64,000 nucleotides of DNA from Mercurialis annua (taxonomy: Eukaryota; Streptophyta; Magnoliopsida; Malpighiales; Euphorbiaceae): NCBI RefSeq assembly GCF_937616625.2, contig NC_065571.1, forward strand, positions 15,192,501 to 15,256,500, read 5' to 3'. Position 1 is the stretch's first letter, and every line of letters begins with the position of its first letter. A program made the position numbers and the translations under genes. Shown in pieces: positions 34,490-46,455 of the stretch. Below the pieces are notes generated by a model, which did not search any database, was not told where the DNA came from, and saw only the letters and a program-made list of their open reading frames with translations.

Positions 34490-35760
34490 GGATTCTTGAT
34501 CGACAATGTTTCTCCTATGGTTCATTTGTGTGGATATGGCTCTTGTAAGGATATTCTTTTCATTGAAATCAACCTTATAAGATAGGTCGACTATATGTTG
34601 TGTTCTAAAAGGCAATTGGTAAATCTGAATAGAGAATCATTTCAATTTTCTTTTGAAATTGGAAATTTGTTATTTTGTAGAGTTATTTTGGTATTGTAAT
34701 TCAATTCTTTGTAAAGAATCATCTTTCTCTTAGCTTTGTAATTGGAAATCTTTTCTTTTAAATGAGACAAAAGGTACACATGGCCCTTAAACTGATTTTG
34801 GGCACAATTAAGCCCTTTTGTTTTCAAAATAAAACAATAAAATAGTAATTGGAAATCTTTATTTAAACTTTGTAATTGGAAATATTTTTCTTTAATTAAA
34901 TTGTTGATTTCATTCTCATAAACAGAATGTGATCTAATGATACTGAAATTTTGCGTGTTGGGTTTTTGAATTAAAGGAAAAACATTTTTTGTATTTTTTG
35001 TCCTTTACATGAAATTTCATCATGATTAAATTTATAGGGAGTTATATGAGGTCAATGAATGATGTGCCAAGAATGACATTATGATGCATATTTTCTACAA
35101 ATACAAAATATATTTTGCCAAGAATATTTGCTCTTAATTGTCATTTTGGAATTGTTATCTGGCAAAAACTTTTCTCCTATAAATTTATAAAAAAATTTAG
35201 GGACTTTCTCTTTTTTGACACAGTTGAGGTATGACCTTGTATCAAGTAAGGCAATAGTATTGATTTTAATATCTTTTGAAAAAACAATTGTAATTTGAAT
35301 AAGGTATTTTTTGGAAGTGATTTGTTCTAAAATATTTAAAAAAAAATTGGCATTTTCTCAAGAATTTCAACTTTAGAATCATCATGTTGGTCTTCATTAG
35401 ATTCCATCAGTATCATCAAGTTGTTTTTGTAAAAGCATTTTTATGGTTTCAGAATGCATGATAAACATGCTTTCCTTTAAACTCCTTCAACTCTTGCATT
35501 ATGACTTTTGATTTCAGTTTGTAAATCTTGAATTGCAGAAATACAAATCTTTTTCTTCTTTGCTAAAATGGTTGTAAGGTCATAAATAGTTTGTCCCATG
35601 CTAGGTAAATTGGAAGGTTGTGGCTGATCTATTGGTTTTGGTTCAAAAAGATTAGAAGAGTCTATCGAGATACTCATTTTAGACATCTGAATCATGAATG
35701 TGTGTAACTAATTCTATGAGTATTCCTTAGTCCTTTTTAACACATTTATAGTTAGTTTTG
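34490..35760 (-). pseudogene. Decayed endogenous pararetrovirus-like fragment (Caulimoviridae)
   Basis: On the minus strand, open pieces at 35477-35695 (72 codons, rich in Ser, Pro, Lys, coiled-coil-like end) and 34642-34827 flank a middle stretch with stops and frameshifts. Around 35235-35255 and again near 35050-35080 the reading resembles the two halves of a caulimovirid aspartic protease: a hydrophobic run before Asp-Thr, and a downstream hydrophobic-Leu-Gly element. The usual glycine after Asp-Thr is not present. No reverse transcriptase or RNase H block was recognised. There is no LTR or primer site of its own. The assignment is tentative; a degraded retrotransposon is the alternative. 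It is clearly non-functional. Confidence 0.45.
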
Positions 35761-35781
35761 GATCTGATTCAAAACTATCGA

Positions 35782-38100
35782 TGTAATACCCTGTGATTTT
35801 AATGGTCAGAACAGGCCACGTGTTATGATTTTATTTGTTTAGAGCAGTGTTTTAAAAACCGGACCGGACCGGCCGGTCGGACTGGTTGAACCGCGAACCG
35901 GCCAGTGGTCCGGTCTGAAACTGTGAAAAACCGAATCTTTTGGTTGGACCGGGTTGGACCGATTGAACTGGATTGAATCGATAAAAAACCGGATGTTGAA
36001 CCGGATCGGACCGGATTAAACCGGTAAAAAACCGGTGAACCAGAATTTTTTTTGAATTTTTTTAAATTTATCAAACCGGTTGAACCGGTCATTGAACCGG
36101 TTCAACCGGTTGAACCGGAAACCAGTGGCCTCACCGGTTCGGCCACCGGTTCGGTTTTTAAAACACGGGTTTGGAGTACGTAAATTAAATTTAAGAATAA
36201 ATTTAATTTATAAGAGTCCCTAAAAATGTATTGAGATTATATGAGTTTATAATTTAAATTATAATAATCAGATTTGAACGGCACTAATAAAGACTAGATA
36301 ATTAAAATAAAATAATTTATAAGTCCCGAGCAAATATTTTTTACGATAATATTCGTGAAATATATTTAAGAAGGCATCGTTAAATTTTCGTGGAATTTGG
36401 ACGTAGTTTTAAGTTTAGCGAAACTGAGCTAGACCTCAGTTATCGTTTTTGATTTTTAGAAAATAAAATATAAGTCGGATGCGAATAAAAATTATATTTT
36501 TATTCGTTTTATATTTTATAGGTTTTTTGAGTAAAATTTGGCGAGATTTGGAAGTCGTTTCTGTTTGAGCTACGGACAACTAGTTTAGAAGTTGGTTTAA
36601 AATGCATGATTGAGCTAGTACTAAAGAGTACTTTAGCCAATACAATATATATTAATCAAACTCATTTCTTCATCGAATATCAAAGCAGAGAGCTGCTTTC
36701 TGTCCAGACGCGCGACGAAGCTAAGGTTTCAATCCATTCGTCTGTTTCTCGATTCTAACTCCGTTTTTTCGACAATTACTCAAGTAATCGAGGTACTAAA
36801 CCCGATTAAACGCTTAATTCGATATATTTCAAATATATATTCGTTTATAAACTATTACCGAATTGAACGATGATTTTAAACGTCTGAATTGTGTTTGGGT
36901 TGCGTATACGTGCAATAGGATATCGAATTAGTGTTTTTAAACGCCCTGAGTAGGTCGGAACGGCTCGGGAATCAAGATTCCCGGGGCTGGTGCACGCTCA
37001 GAATGTTGTGCGGGGCACACAGCAACCTATGCGGCGCATAGGAGGCTGTGCAACCGCACAGTCTGTAATCGAAGAGGGGAATTTTTAGGGATTTTCAACC
37101 CGACTTGGTCTGATATGTTTATGCAATCCAAAAACAATCTAAATGGATTTTGAAAAGTGAACTAGGAGGTTAAAAATGTTAGAATGTTTTTGAATAGTAA
37201 GAGGTGTTCGGTTTAATAAAACGCTGCAACGTTTTAATTAAACCATACATTAATAAATGGATTAATGTTAAAAGGATTATGAGTTAATACCAAGAATGGT
37301 ATTTGAGTTTGAACGAGATATCCTAAGTTGGGATTAGTTCAAACATTATAAGTTATGTTTTGGTTTATAGAGTCTATACGTGATGTATGGGTGACGTTTT
37401 GATTATATCTAGGTGCAATGATTTTCGATCCGCCGAGTCAAGACACCGAGGTGTTTGACTAGTGGACTATCAGGAGCATACATTTTGGGAGCAGGTTCTG
37501 TGAGTTTTATTTTGTGGTTTTTACTTTTGAATATTTATATTTAAACTGTTTTTAAATAACAAATTGCACTAGTATAACTGAACCATGAAAGATCCATTGG
37601 ACAAACTTCCTATTGGATGTCAATAGGACTGTGTGATCACCAGTAGTACGATAGATACGATACTGTGTCTGACATAGAGGTCAGTTAATGTCATTGGGCG
37701 TTGGAAGTGCTAGCGACTCTGACTTAACAGTTTGAGACAGCTGAACGGCTAAAGTCACAGGTAACACTGTGACGGCTATTTTACGGTTACGGTCCAGACA
37801 CCCGGGTTAGACAGCAGTGATTCAGCTCACGGTCTAAGGCCCATGTTGTATAGGTTGAGACCCATACAATTGTGTAACTTGTAGGATTTCATCTGTATCA
37901 AGTAATTAGTAATATTTTATATATAATAATGTTTTATATATATGCGCGATTTGAATATTCAACTGTAAATGTGTAGACTCACTCATAAATATTTATATTT
38001 CTGACCCTTCCAATGTTTTCCCTTTCAGGTTATCAAGTATGAGGCCGACTTCCACAATAATTCCGGAAGTTGTCGTCTGTATCTGTAGAGGTGCAAATAG
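35782..38100 (+). mobile_element. Solo-LTR-like block of a Ty3/gypsy element
   Basis: It begins TGTAATACCCTGTGATTTTA, a typical plant gypsy LTR start. It carries an AT-rich promoter-like first half, a GC-richer stretch (36940-37080) and a segment near 37580-37640 that shares GTGATCAC next to AGTCCTAT-type words with the LTR block at 59914-62300 in inverse orientation. No primer site or coding region follows. The right edge is obscured by a Helitron at about 38100. A hAT element sits inside it. Solo LTR or truncated element are both possible. Confidence 0.55.
35845..36168. mobile_element. 324-bp hAT MITE rich in ACCGGTT repeats
   Basis: The termini are CAGTGTTTTAAAAACCGG and inverse CCGTGTTTTAAAAACCG. 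The 8-bp TSD is GTTTAGAG (35837-35844) and GTTTGGAG (36169-36176), 7 of 8 identical. The interior is almost wholly made of CCGGTT/AACCGG units in both orientations, giving many possible hairpins. No coding capacity. Confidence 0.85.
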
Positions 38101-39067
38101 TTGGATACCGGGAAGTCTGTCTTTCTGTTTACGCTAATGTCCTTTCTAATTTATTACTAATGATTACATAACTAAAGGTTTTATAGTAATTAACTAATTG
38201 ATTATAAATTAAAAGTGTTATCTAATTGTTAAAGTTATAATACTATTTGAATTTCATTCCAACAAGGATTAAAGATATTAATCTAGATAAAAATATAACT
38301 AAAAAAATATATGAATAAAGTATCATAATCTTAAGACGGTACAACAGCAGAAAAGAAAAATTAGTTTACTATATTAAATTTGTGCAAGACAATTTTTTTT
38401 GCTAGGCTAATGGCTAAAAGTGTGTATTTTTCCTGGGACAAAAAGACCAAACAATCTCTTCGAAATTTCTAGCACAAAAACAATTCTTTGGTCAATTATT
38501 AAAAAAAAAAGTATCGTATTTAGTATTAGTTTATGAATTGCAATAAATTTATATTATTGAATTAATCTTTGTAATGGTTGCTTTTAAAATAAAAAAATGA
38601 TGAAAAGCGTTTAAAAAATCAACAAACTAAATCTAATCAAAAATAATAATTTTATATTTAATTGTATAATTTTTAAACCTCTGTAGCATAATAACTTTTT
38701 CAAAAAAATTGTATTATGAGATATGCTTATAAAATATTATTATTAAAATAATAAGTTAGAATACAAACTAAAATTAACAATTTATAATATTATATTAAGA
38801 TAATTGTCTAGAATACTAATTATAATATATCACTTTAAATGTTTAATTATTATTTAATCATCTATAATTCTAATTAAGATAAATTACTCTTAATAAATTG
38901 ATATTTTAATTATTCTTTTATATTTTCTATTTCTAATTATTTCTAATTTATAAAAATAATTATTAATTAAATATAAATATAACTATTCTAATTCGTTGTA
39001 AATATAGTTATTATTATTTGACGAGTCATGTTACGACCCACGTGCGTAGCACGTAAAGCGAGACTAA
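38100..39067 (+). mobile_element. Non-autonomous Helitron-like element
   Basis: The 3' end is clear: CCACGTGCGTAGCACGT hairpin region, then AAAGCGAGACTAA (CTRR at 39064-39067). The first 120 bp resemble the 5' part of the family found at 23373 (ACTAAAGGTTTTATAGTAA). The exact 5' TC is not resolved; start within about 30 bp. No coding capacity. Confidence 0.65.
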
Positions 39068-39564
39068 TTTCTTAAAAAGATAAAATCCTTTACCGACTTG
39101 GCGGTCTTCATAATAAAAGCGACATTTGGCGGCTTACTTATGTTATAATATGAGACAAAAGTTAAGAATTCCTCGGCTTGAACTGAATATGGGTAGCATT
39201 TGTTATAGGAGGTGACTATAGTAGTAGGAGTAGTAGTTATTTCTTAGTCAGATGGGATTTGGGAATTGTATATGTGAAGCGATAATTGAATATTTTATAT
39301 TATTTTTATACACCAATTTTTATTTTATCTCAATTCAATAAATGAGGTTATAATTTACTTAATGTGACACTCATGTATTGGTGTCATTTTTATGCTGAGA
39401 TGAAAGTCATTTCTAGCTAGACTTTTTGACTAAAAATCAAACTAAGCACAGATAAAAGTACTAAAGATATATACCATCAAAATAAGGACTGACATAAAAT
39501 ATAAAGATAACTCAAAAGAAAAAAATCTTAAATATTACCAATTCAAACAAAAATAGTTTAAAGT
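39068..39564. other. Spacer between Helitron and WRN-like exonuclease gene
   Basis: AT-rich. It should contain the 3' UTR of the minus-strand exonuclease gene. No other feature is recognised. Confidence 0.45.
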
Positions 39565-40188
39565 CTAGGAGGCAGAAGCATTCAAAGAATACCCAATTTG
39601 AAAAGACAAAAAAGCATCAAGACAAGCATACTGAACTTGACTACAACTCAACCTTAAATTATTCCAGTTACTCATAGTTACCTTTTTAGGCTTCTCAATC
39701 ACCTTCCTCAGAACTTCCCTTGCCAATGTCTTAATCCCACCGTTCTTCAACTCTCCCATCTCCAATCTCTTAGCACCCAACTCCCTCAAATCCACAATCT
39801 TCTCCACTTCCAATTTATAATCTTTCATCAGCTTCTCAACGTCGCCTTTAATCCCGACTCCAACAAACACGAATCTCTTACTTCGCAGAAATTCTTTCAG
39901 AGACTGGGGGATTTTTGGGGAGTGTTTTATCTGGTAGATTAGGCATCTATTGTAGATGCAGAGTTGTAAAGTGGCAACTGGGTTTTGTATTTTGGGTCTG
40001 AAATTTGGTTTCCATTCGACATCTAGGCCGACTGTGGTTCTGGTTTGCGAGATTTGTTGGTGGGTTTCGGTTAGCCATTGGTCTACTGTTGAAGGGTTGT
40101 GGGTTACTATGGTTTGAATTTTGTTGGTGAAGAAGGTTACTTCGTAGAGATTGTGTGCGGTGGTGTTTAGTTTGATTTCTGTTGTCAT
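39565..40188 (-). CDS. WRN-like 3'-5' exonuclease (DEDDy)
   Basis: A single-exon gene for a small plant exonuclease of the Werner-syndrome-like family, 207 aa from the chosen start. Members degrade DNA or RNA 3' to 5' with two metal ions; individual plant roles are mostly unknown. Catalytic residues, numbered from that start, are D56 and E58 in GLDVEWKP, D116 in VGVGIKGDVEKL, and Y187 with D191 in YACLDAF. Exo I, II and III are therefore all present, and Tyr in Exo III gives the DEDDy subclass. The frame extends 17 codons upstream to 40239. I prefer the internal Met at 40186-40188 because family members begin M-T-x-x-I/E shortly before the conserved HNLYEVTFF. The protein has no RecQ helicase part, as usual in plants. 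No frame disruption is seen. Confidence 0.9.
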   Translation of the reverse strand: MTTEIKLNTTAHNLYEVTFFTNKIQTIVTHNPSTVDQWLTETHQQISQTRTTVGLDVEWKPNFRPKIQNPVATLQLCIYNRCLIYQIKHSPKIPQSLKEFLRSKRFVFVGVGIKGDVEKLMKDYKLEVEKIVDLRELGAKRLEMGELKNGGIKTLAREVLRKVIEKPKKVTMSNWNNLRLSCSQVQYACLDAFLSFQIGYSLNASAS

Positions 40189-40929
40189 TTTGTTTGTTGT
40201 TTCTAATGTTGTTACGGAGAATGCTAGTTTATAGGACAATGGACCATTTGAAAAGTGCTAGTAGAATTAGGGCAAACCACTAAATGGAAAAGGTGCAAAC
40301 ATACCCCTAATATTTGCCTAGAGAGTGCTTTTTCTAATGATTCGTTATTTTGAATACTTTTTAACCATTTACTTCAAATATTTGCAAGTTTTTTCTTGAG
40401 ATTATTTATATATTTAAATAATTAAGAGGATCAAATAAACATTCTAATGAGTTTTCAATTTAACTAAAAAAATTATTTATTTTTTAAAAGTATAATTAAT
40501 TAACAATGGAAATTCTTGAGAAAAATTATTTTAAATTATAATAGTTAGTCCGGCTGCACTAAATATTTTAAGTACTGATATTTAATTTGAATTTTATTAT
40601 ATTTGATGTACACATAACCAATAGCTAAATAAATTTTCTGATGATTATTTTTTGGATATACATATTATATTTTTAATTGTTTTAAATTTACTTAATATAA
40701 ATTTTTTTGTATAAATTCATACACGGTGCTGAGGTGGCACTGATTCATTGATGTAAAATAACCTCCACCTTAGCGAATTGCACCAATGGAGTCGTGACAC
40801 CTCAGCACCGTGCATGAATTTGAGAAAAAGTGGTAATTCGTGCATAAAAATGAGAAAATTTAAACTTCGTGATTAAAATGAGAAAACGTGTAAAGTTCGT
40901 GAATTTTTATGACATTAACCCTTTAAAAA
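40189..40929. other. Upstream of the exonuclease gene, with MITE remnant
   Basis: Arms 40714-40740 and 40794-40820 are complementary over 27 bp with two mismatches (CACGGTGCTGAGGTG core). Downstream, at about 40830-40920, phrases such as AAAGTTCGTGAATTTTTATG resemble the arms of the MULE MITE at 58861-59230. It is probably a broken MULE-type element. The exonuclease promoter must lie at 40190-40350. Confidence 0.5.
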
Positions 40930-41420
40930 TGAGCAAATGATCAATTCACTCCCCCAACCTGACACGAAATATCAAAACAATCCACAACTATGCACTTTAA
41001 CATCAAATAGGTCATCCCATACTCGCATCCCCTCGAATGAGATATAGTCTTCATATAAAAATAAAATTTTAAAAAAATTAATATTTTATTTATCTCTTAA
41101 ATTGACTTTTGATACTTTTTAAATTTCAACTATGGCGTTATATTTTAAAAGTTCAATAATCATTTTTATTGAAAGGGTTCAATAGTCCTTTTTTTCTTTT
41201 TTTCCCCACCACCGCTACCTGCGACCTTCTACTGTCAGTGGCGGAACGAGGGAGGGTCGGACGACCCTCCCTCGCCGGAAAATACAAGGGACCGGTACCG
41301 GTGGTGCTATTCCATCACCGGTCCTCTTTTGTCTCGACCCCACCAGCAGATCAAAGATCTGCTGGTTGTTGCTGTCATCCAAACCAGTTGGAGCGGCGGC
41401 GCTGCACCTGTTTCTTTTTA

Positions 41421-41681
41421 CTCCCTCCGTTCTTTTTTAGTTGTCCATTTAGCCAAATATATTTGTATCTAATTAGTTGTCCATTTAGAATTTCAATGTG
41501 ACTTTAGCTATTATCTTCCAAATTTATCCATCCCTAATAAATGACTCCATGTTTTCATTTGAAAAGCATTTATTAACTAATAGGGTTATAATAGTATTTT
41601 CTTCATAATTTAAGACAAAAGGAACATTATCTTGGTATGTGTAATATTGGCTAAATGGACAACTAAAAAGAACGGAGGGAG
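41421..41681. mobile_element. 261-bp Stowaway (Tc1/mariner) MITE
   Basis: The ends are CTCCCTCCGTTCTTTTTT and its inverse, with TA target duplication at 41419-41420 and 41682-41683. The inner arms remain complementary for about 35 bp. This is the standard plant Stowaway signature. Confidence 0.93.
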
Positions 41682-42832
41682 TAAGAGTTTTGCTCTTTTT
41701 ATTTTTTAGTTTAGTCCAAACGACAGTGGTTTGAATCATAGCCAAACGATGTCGTTTGGAATTTAAGTTTGAAACATAAGCAGATGGCTATCTGTTTCTA
41801 TTTCAAATGAAACAAATACATCAAAAGTTAAATTGAACCCCTCTTTTTATTTTTTTTCTTCTCTTTTGATTTATAAACCCTAATTATTAAATTAGATGTC
41901 TTTCACTCAAGTAATCACACTATACCAATTAATTCTTAAAACCAACCATTATTTTTACTCAACATTATTTTATTATTTTATTATATCTTGTTAGTTTATA
42001 TAAATTGATTTAGCAATGTCAAGTAATGGGTTTGGCAAAATTTCAATAAATAAATTATTTGTAATTATTATTTATTTTAATAATTAATTATTTATTTAAA
42101 TTGGTGTGTTGTTGATGAATCTTGAATTAATTTTTTTATATGTTAATTGTAATATAAATGAATTGATTTAGTTGTCTTTTAGTGTTTATATTTTGTATTA
42201 GTAAATTGATAGATAAAATTAATTGCATAATTAACTTGATGAATTATATAACGAGAAATTCACAAAATTACCATAAAAAACCTTTCCTTTTCACCATATA
42301 TCATTGTTGTAGTATTTATTACAAACTGTGCCATCTATTCCAAAGACTTTTCAACACTACCATTTGGCACCAAATGTACCAGCAAGCGTGTGGACCAACT
42401 GACATGACCCGCGCATGACGCGCGGGTCACTTACTGAATTGGACCCATAATTAGGTCCAATCCAATATGTATGCAAAATCCAATTCATTGGATTTAATTT
42501 CCTTTTTTTAATAAATTTAATAATTTATTCATATATTTATCTAATATAAAAATATTAAAATTTAATTTTAATTGTTAAAAATATAAATATGTTAAATATT
42601 AAAAATATATAATATATATATACAAAACGATACAATTTTTTAAAATGTAATTTTATAAATTATCTAGAGGATACATTATTGATACATACCAAACACGGAT
42701 GTGATGCATAAATAATTTATTTATCATGTATAATTATATATTAGAGATGTATCTATCATGTATAAATAATTTATTTATCATGTATAATTATTAACTACAA
42801 ACTATGTATTAAATATGTGTCAAACATGTATA

Positions 42833-43258
42833 AAAATATATGCAATATTACTTAAAAAGAAGACGTACAAAAAGAACAAGGAAAAAAAGTTTTGACGATC
42901 GAATATGTATCTAATATATATTAGATATATATCAGCGATGTATTAAATATGTATAAAAATACATGCAATATTACTTAAAAACAAGACGTACAAAAAAACA
43001 AGAAAAAAGGTTTTGACGATCGAATATGTATCATATATGTATCAGAGATGTATCGGAGATGTAATCGAAGACGTACAAAAAAACAAGGAAAAAAGGTTTT
43101 TGACAATCGAATATGTATCATATATGTATCAAATATGTATCATACATGTATCAAATATGTATCGGAGATGTATCATATATGTATCATTTATGTATGAAAT
43201 ATGTATCGGAGATGTATCAAATATGTATCAAAAATGTATCGCAGATGTATCCATTTTT
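42833..43258 (+). repeat. Minisatellite of ATGTATC units plus a higher-order repeat
   Basis: Nine- to ten-base units such as ATATGTATC and AGATGTATC are reiterated dozens of times. They are set in a longer unit of about 110-122 bp beginning GCAATATTACTTAAAAA and containing GACGTACAAAAA and TTTTGACGATCGAATATG, seen about three times (42843, 42965, 43067). It reads openly for 82 codons only because of the repeat. Confidence 0.8.
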
Positions 43259-43524
43259 TAATTACGAGATCTGAATTATATTTAAAAAATAAAGTAACAT
43301 ATTTTAAATTTTTAAACATAAATTTAATATATAAAACTTTGAAAAATAAAAACAAACTGATCGAATTAGTCGGTTGATTTGATAAAATCGATAAAAAAAA
43401 TAGAAAAATGAGTTTGAGCGGTAGAATATTTATTAAATATGTATTGAAGTTGTATCAAATATGTAAAAAGATGTATTAAATATGTATCGCAAATGTATTA
43501 AATATATATAATAATATTTATTAT

Positions 43525-43562
43525 ATTACGAGTCACGTGCATAACACGTAAAACAATCCTAA
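43525..43562 (+). mobile_element. Helitron-like 3' terminus
   Basis: The sequence ATTACGAGTCACGTGCATAA followed by CACGTAAAACAATCCTAA closely resembles the 3' ends at 23933 and 39067, with CTAA at 43559-43562. The 5' end of this copy was not found. Confidence 0.55.
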
Positions 43563-43730
43563 TACGTTTTAAAAGTAATCACCCTCTTCGCTACTTTTAG
43601 TTTATTTTACTGCTATTAATGATAATCTTGTAATTTTTATATTAAGTAATAGTTATTAATTTTTTTAAAAAAAAATATCACATATATTTGTGGTATGAAT
43701 TTTTTAATAGACAAATAAAAATAAAATATA

Positions 43731-44000
43731 CTCTCTCCATCCTAAAACAATAGTCCACTTTCCTTAATTGTTTTGTCCAAAAACAATAGTCCACTTTCTT
43801 TATAAATCACAATTCTGTTTATTTTTTATATTGTCCTTATTTAAAGTATATCATTTATTACTATTAGCTTATGATCATAACATTTAATAAGGGTATGATA
43901 GGAAAAATGAAGATAAATTTGTAAAAATTTAGAGCATTAATTATATTTCTTAAACTATGTGAAAAGGGAAAAATGAAATGTTATTTTAAGACGGAAGGAA
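43731..44000. mobile_element. 270-bp Stowaway-like MITE
   Basis: The termini are CTCTCTCCATCCTAAAA and inverse TTCCTTCCGTCTTAAAA, with TA at 43729-43730 and 44001-44002. It is more diverged than the copy at 41421. Confidence 0.75.
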
Positions 44001-45260
44001 TAGTACTACATCTTTTAAAACGGAACAGAATATTGATTAATTAGATGATAAACAATTCAAAAGTCCATTTAATCAATTATTACTAGAACTGAGGCTTGGA
44101 TTTTGGAAATGCTGGTCATGAACACGTGATTTTAGATGTAGCATGTCGCTACGTGGCATTTTCAAATGTGTTAACTCATATTGGAATGTCCATTAATCAT
44201 GTGATATAGTGCTCTTTAGCTCACGTGGAATAATCCATTACTTTAAGTGTTGGACAAGTGTCAGCTTGTGAAAGATGGCATTAAATGAAAACTAAATGAC
44301 TTTTGTGGTATTAATTGATATAATAATAACAACAAAGAAATAACTCTAACTAAAATGGTAATTGGTGAAAAACAATTGTGATTTATGACTTTTCTTGTTA
44401 TTTTCTCTTATATAATTAAATTGATATTTTTTTTATTAATTTTGTAAGGTAAATTAAGAAATACAAATATATAGAATATTTTCAAGTCTAGAAATCTTGA
44501 TTCGAGTACCCCTTCTTTTCTGAAGCGACTAGTATTCCACTAAAAAAAACTCGTGTAGAATTTTATCCTAATGAATTTAATTGTTGATCCCGTTTCGAAA
44601 ATTCACCTCTTGCCCTTTTTAATTTTTAGTGTTTTTTTAATTTTTTATATTATTTATTATTATTAACTTAATATTTAATATTTTTATTTAATCAAATTTT
44701 TTATTTAATATAGTTCTATATTTTTGTGTGATATTTCGACCCCCCTAATTTACAATCCTGGTTCCGTCACTGTCTACTGTCACACGTTGCATCCTCCTCA
44801 GGCGAACAGCTAATGCTTGACTTGAGGAGCATTATATCTGCTCCGAACAAAGGAGCAGATCTGCTCCTTCAAATGAGGAGTTATTGCTCTTGGGAAGAGG
44901 AGTAACAACTATTTATCAAGCTCCTCGTTTTGGAGGAGCATATCTGCTGTTGCTCCTAAGGTGACGCCTGTGGAGCGGTGGGTGGCGATGGTGGGTCGGT
45001 TATGGATTTTTCGTTTAATTAGAATAATTAGATTTAATTAATGTTAATTGAAATTTAAATTATGTTTAGTTAAGATTAAAATTTATATTTGGAGAATCCC
45101 ACTCTCTTTTTTGTGTATTATTGTGTTAGAGGGTTGATTTAGATGCTGAAATGTATAGTTGCGGGTCTATTTGATCCAAAAATCGAAAAATACTTTTTCT
45201 ATATTTCATGTCAAATTAAGGGGGTGAATTGGTCTTCTGTTCTTTTTAGCTCTTGTACTG

Positions 45261-46446
45261 TTAAAATTTCTGTAACTTTTTCATTTTCCCTCTTTTTTTC
45301 TTTAGACTAGATATTAAACATAGAGCCTATTTTGGTCTGTATAAAATGAGAATCAAGCATATATTTTATATCAAAAAGAAAAATCAATTGTATTATTCAT
45401 CATTAGAAAAGCACATCACAAACAAACGTGATGAATGTCTTAAAGAAACAAAAAAAAAACCATGGTATTTAATACATATTTCATTATAAAAAAAAGTTGC
45501 AACTCGAAATTTTTTAATCCTCAATTTAGTAAAACAAAAAAATGAGAAAAACATAACTCCAAAATAAAAAATTAAAATTAAAAAACATATTCATAAAAAA
45601 TAGAATAATATATATTTAATATTTTAGGATAACTCTAATTAGAATAGGTTTTTGATGGAGTCTGCCTTCTGATCTGTTGTGTAAACCTGTAAAATAGTGT
45701 AGAAGCTAATCGGACGGTGGTTGTCCGATTAACTCCCCGATGCTAAAGTCAGTTTAGGCTCTGAGCAGCGTTTTATGTATATGAATGTAATTGTATTTTT
45801 ATGCATACCTCAAACTTTTTATATAGTAGTTGAGAGAATACCTAGTAGAATTCAAATAGGAAAGTGATTCTTATTTATTAGGGATTGAGCTTGAATAAGA
45901 AATCGATTCTTTATTTTAGAGGAAATCTTATTCAGAAATATCTTCCTGAATAAGCCGATCTTCCCGAATTGGAGTTTGTATCCGAATAGTAAAGATATTT
46001 CATATATTCAGTCTTTAATGATTATATTCCTTGTATATTCGGGCTTTTGGCGAATTCTTTTGGCGACGCGGTTTCTCCGAGTTCTTGGGAATATCGGTCC
46101 TTTTAGGAATTCGGACGAATCTCTTTTCGATCTTCAGACTCGGCGAATCTCATGGACTCGGGCCTGATATTATCAGGTTCTCGTCTTTCGGCAAAAACTG
46201 AGATTCTTCCGAAGGGTATATCCTATCCTTTTTTAATTTATACATAGTGACTAATGATCTATAGTTCAAATGATATAAATGCTGGGTAGTAAACTGGTAG
46301 GTCATGGGTCTAAAGCATTCCAGAAGCATTCTCCCTCTCCAATTTTAAAAAATAAAAAAAATAAATTCGTTGAACAATGTAATTGAATGGTCCATACAAC
46401 AACTGCCATGTTACTAGTGTAATACCGTGCAATCAAGTTCATATTT
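45261..46446. other. Unassigned intergenic DNA with SINE-like segment
   Basis: No gene is recognised. About 45650-46220 is richer in G+C and includes a 63-codon frame with no domain. A tRNA-like stretch at 46261-46325 (ACTGGTAGGTCATGGGTCTA, B-box-like) followed by an A-rich tail suggests a SINE end. The last bases (46447-46455) are the TSD of the next element. Confidence 0.4.
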
Positions 46447-46455
46447 AATTTTAAA

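Larger units (their letters stand above)
41236..44772. mobile_element. 3.5-kb hAT element with nested insertions
   Basis: A perfect 8-bp TSD, TCTACTGT, sits at 41228-41235 and 44773-44780. The termini are CAGTGGCGGAACGAGG and inverse CAGTGACGGAACCAGG. No transposase is seen; the 3.5 kb is mostly other repeats: two Stowaways, a minisatellite and a Helitron-like 3' end. A 10-bp-stem hairpin (42405-42414 and 42420-42429, TGACCCGCGC) also lies inside. The stretch 44005-44640 holds nothing recognised. Confidence 0.85.
40930..45260. mobile_element. Long-TIR element with GC-rich interior, split by a hAT
   Basis: Left arm 40930-41165 and right arm about 45075-45260 align in inverse orientation. The anchors are CAATTCACTCCCCCAACCTG against CAATTCACCCCCTTAATTTG, and GACACGAAATAT against GACATGAAATAT. 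After removing the hAT (41236-44772) the interior is one short GC-rich stretch (about 41200-41235 plus 44781-45000), again like a captured gene fragment in a MULE. The source was not recognised. A 9-bp TSD was not resolved. Confidence 0.55.

Noticed and set aside
41524..41745. 73-codon minus-strand frame
   Set aside because: It lies across a Stowaway MITE; the open frame is incidental.
42833..43258. CRISPR-like array of short regular repeats
   Set aside because: Units are 9-10 bp without unique spacers, in a plant nuclear transposon; it is a minisatellite.
43013..43261. 82-codon frame with repeating Tyr-Met-Tyr
   Set aside because: It is simply the ATGTATC minisatellite translated.
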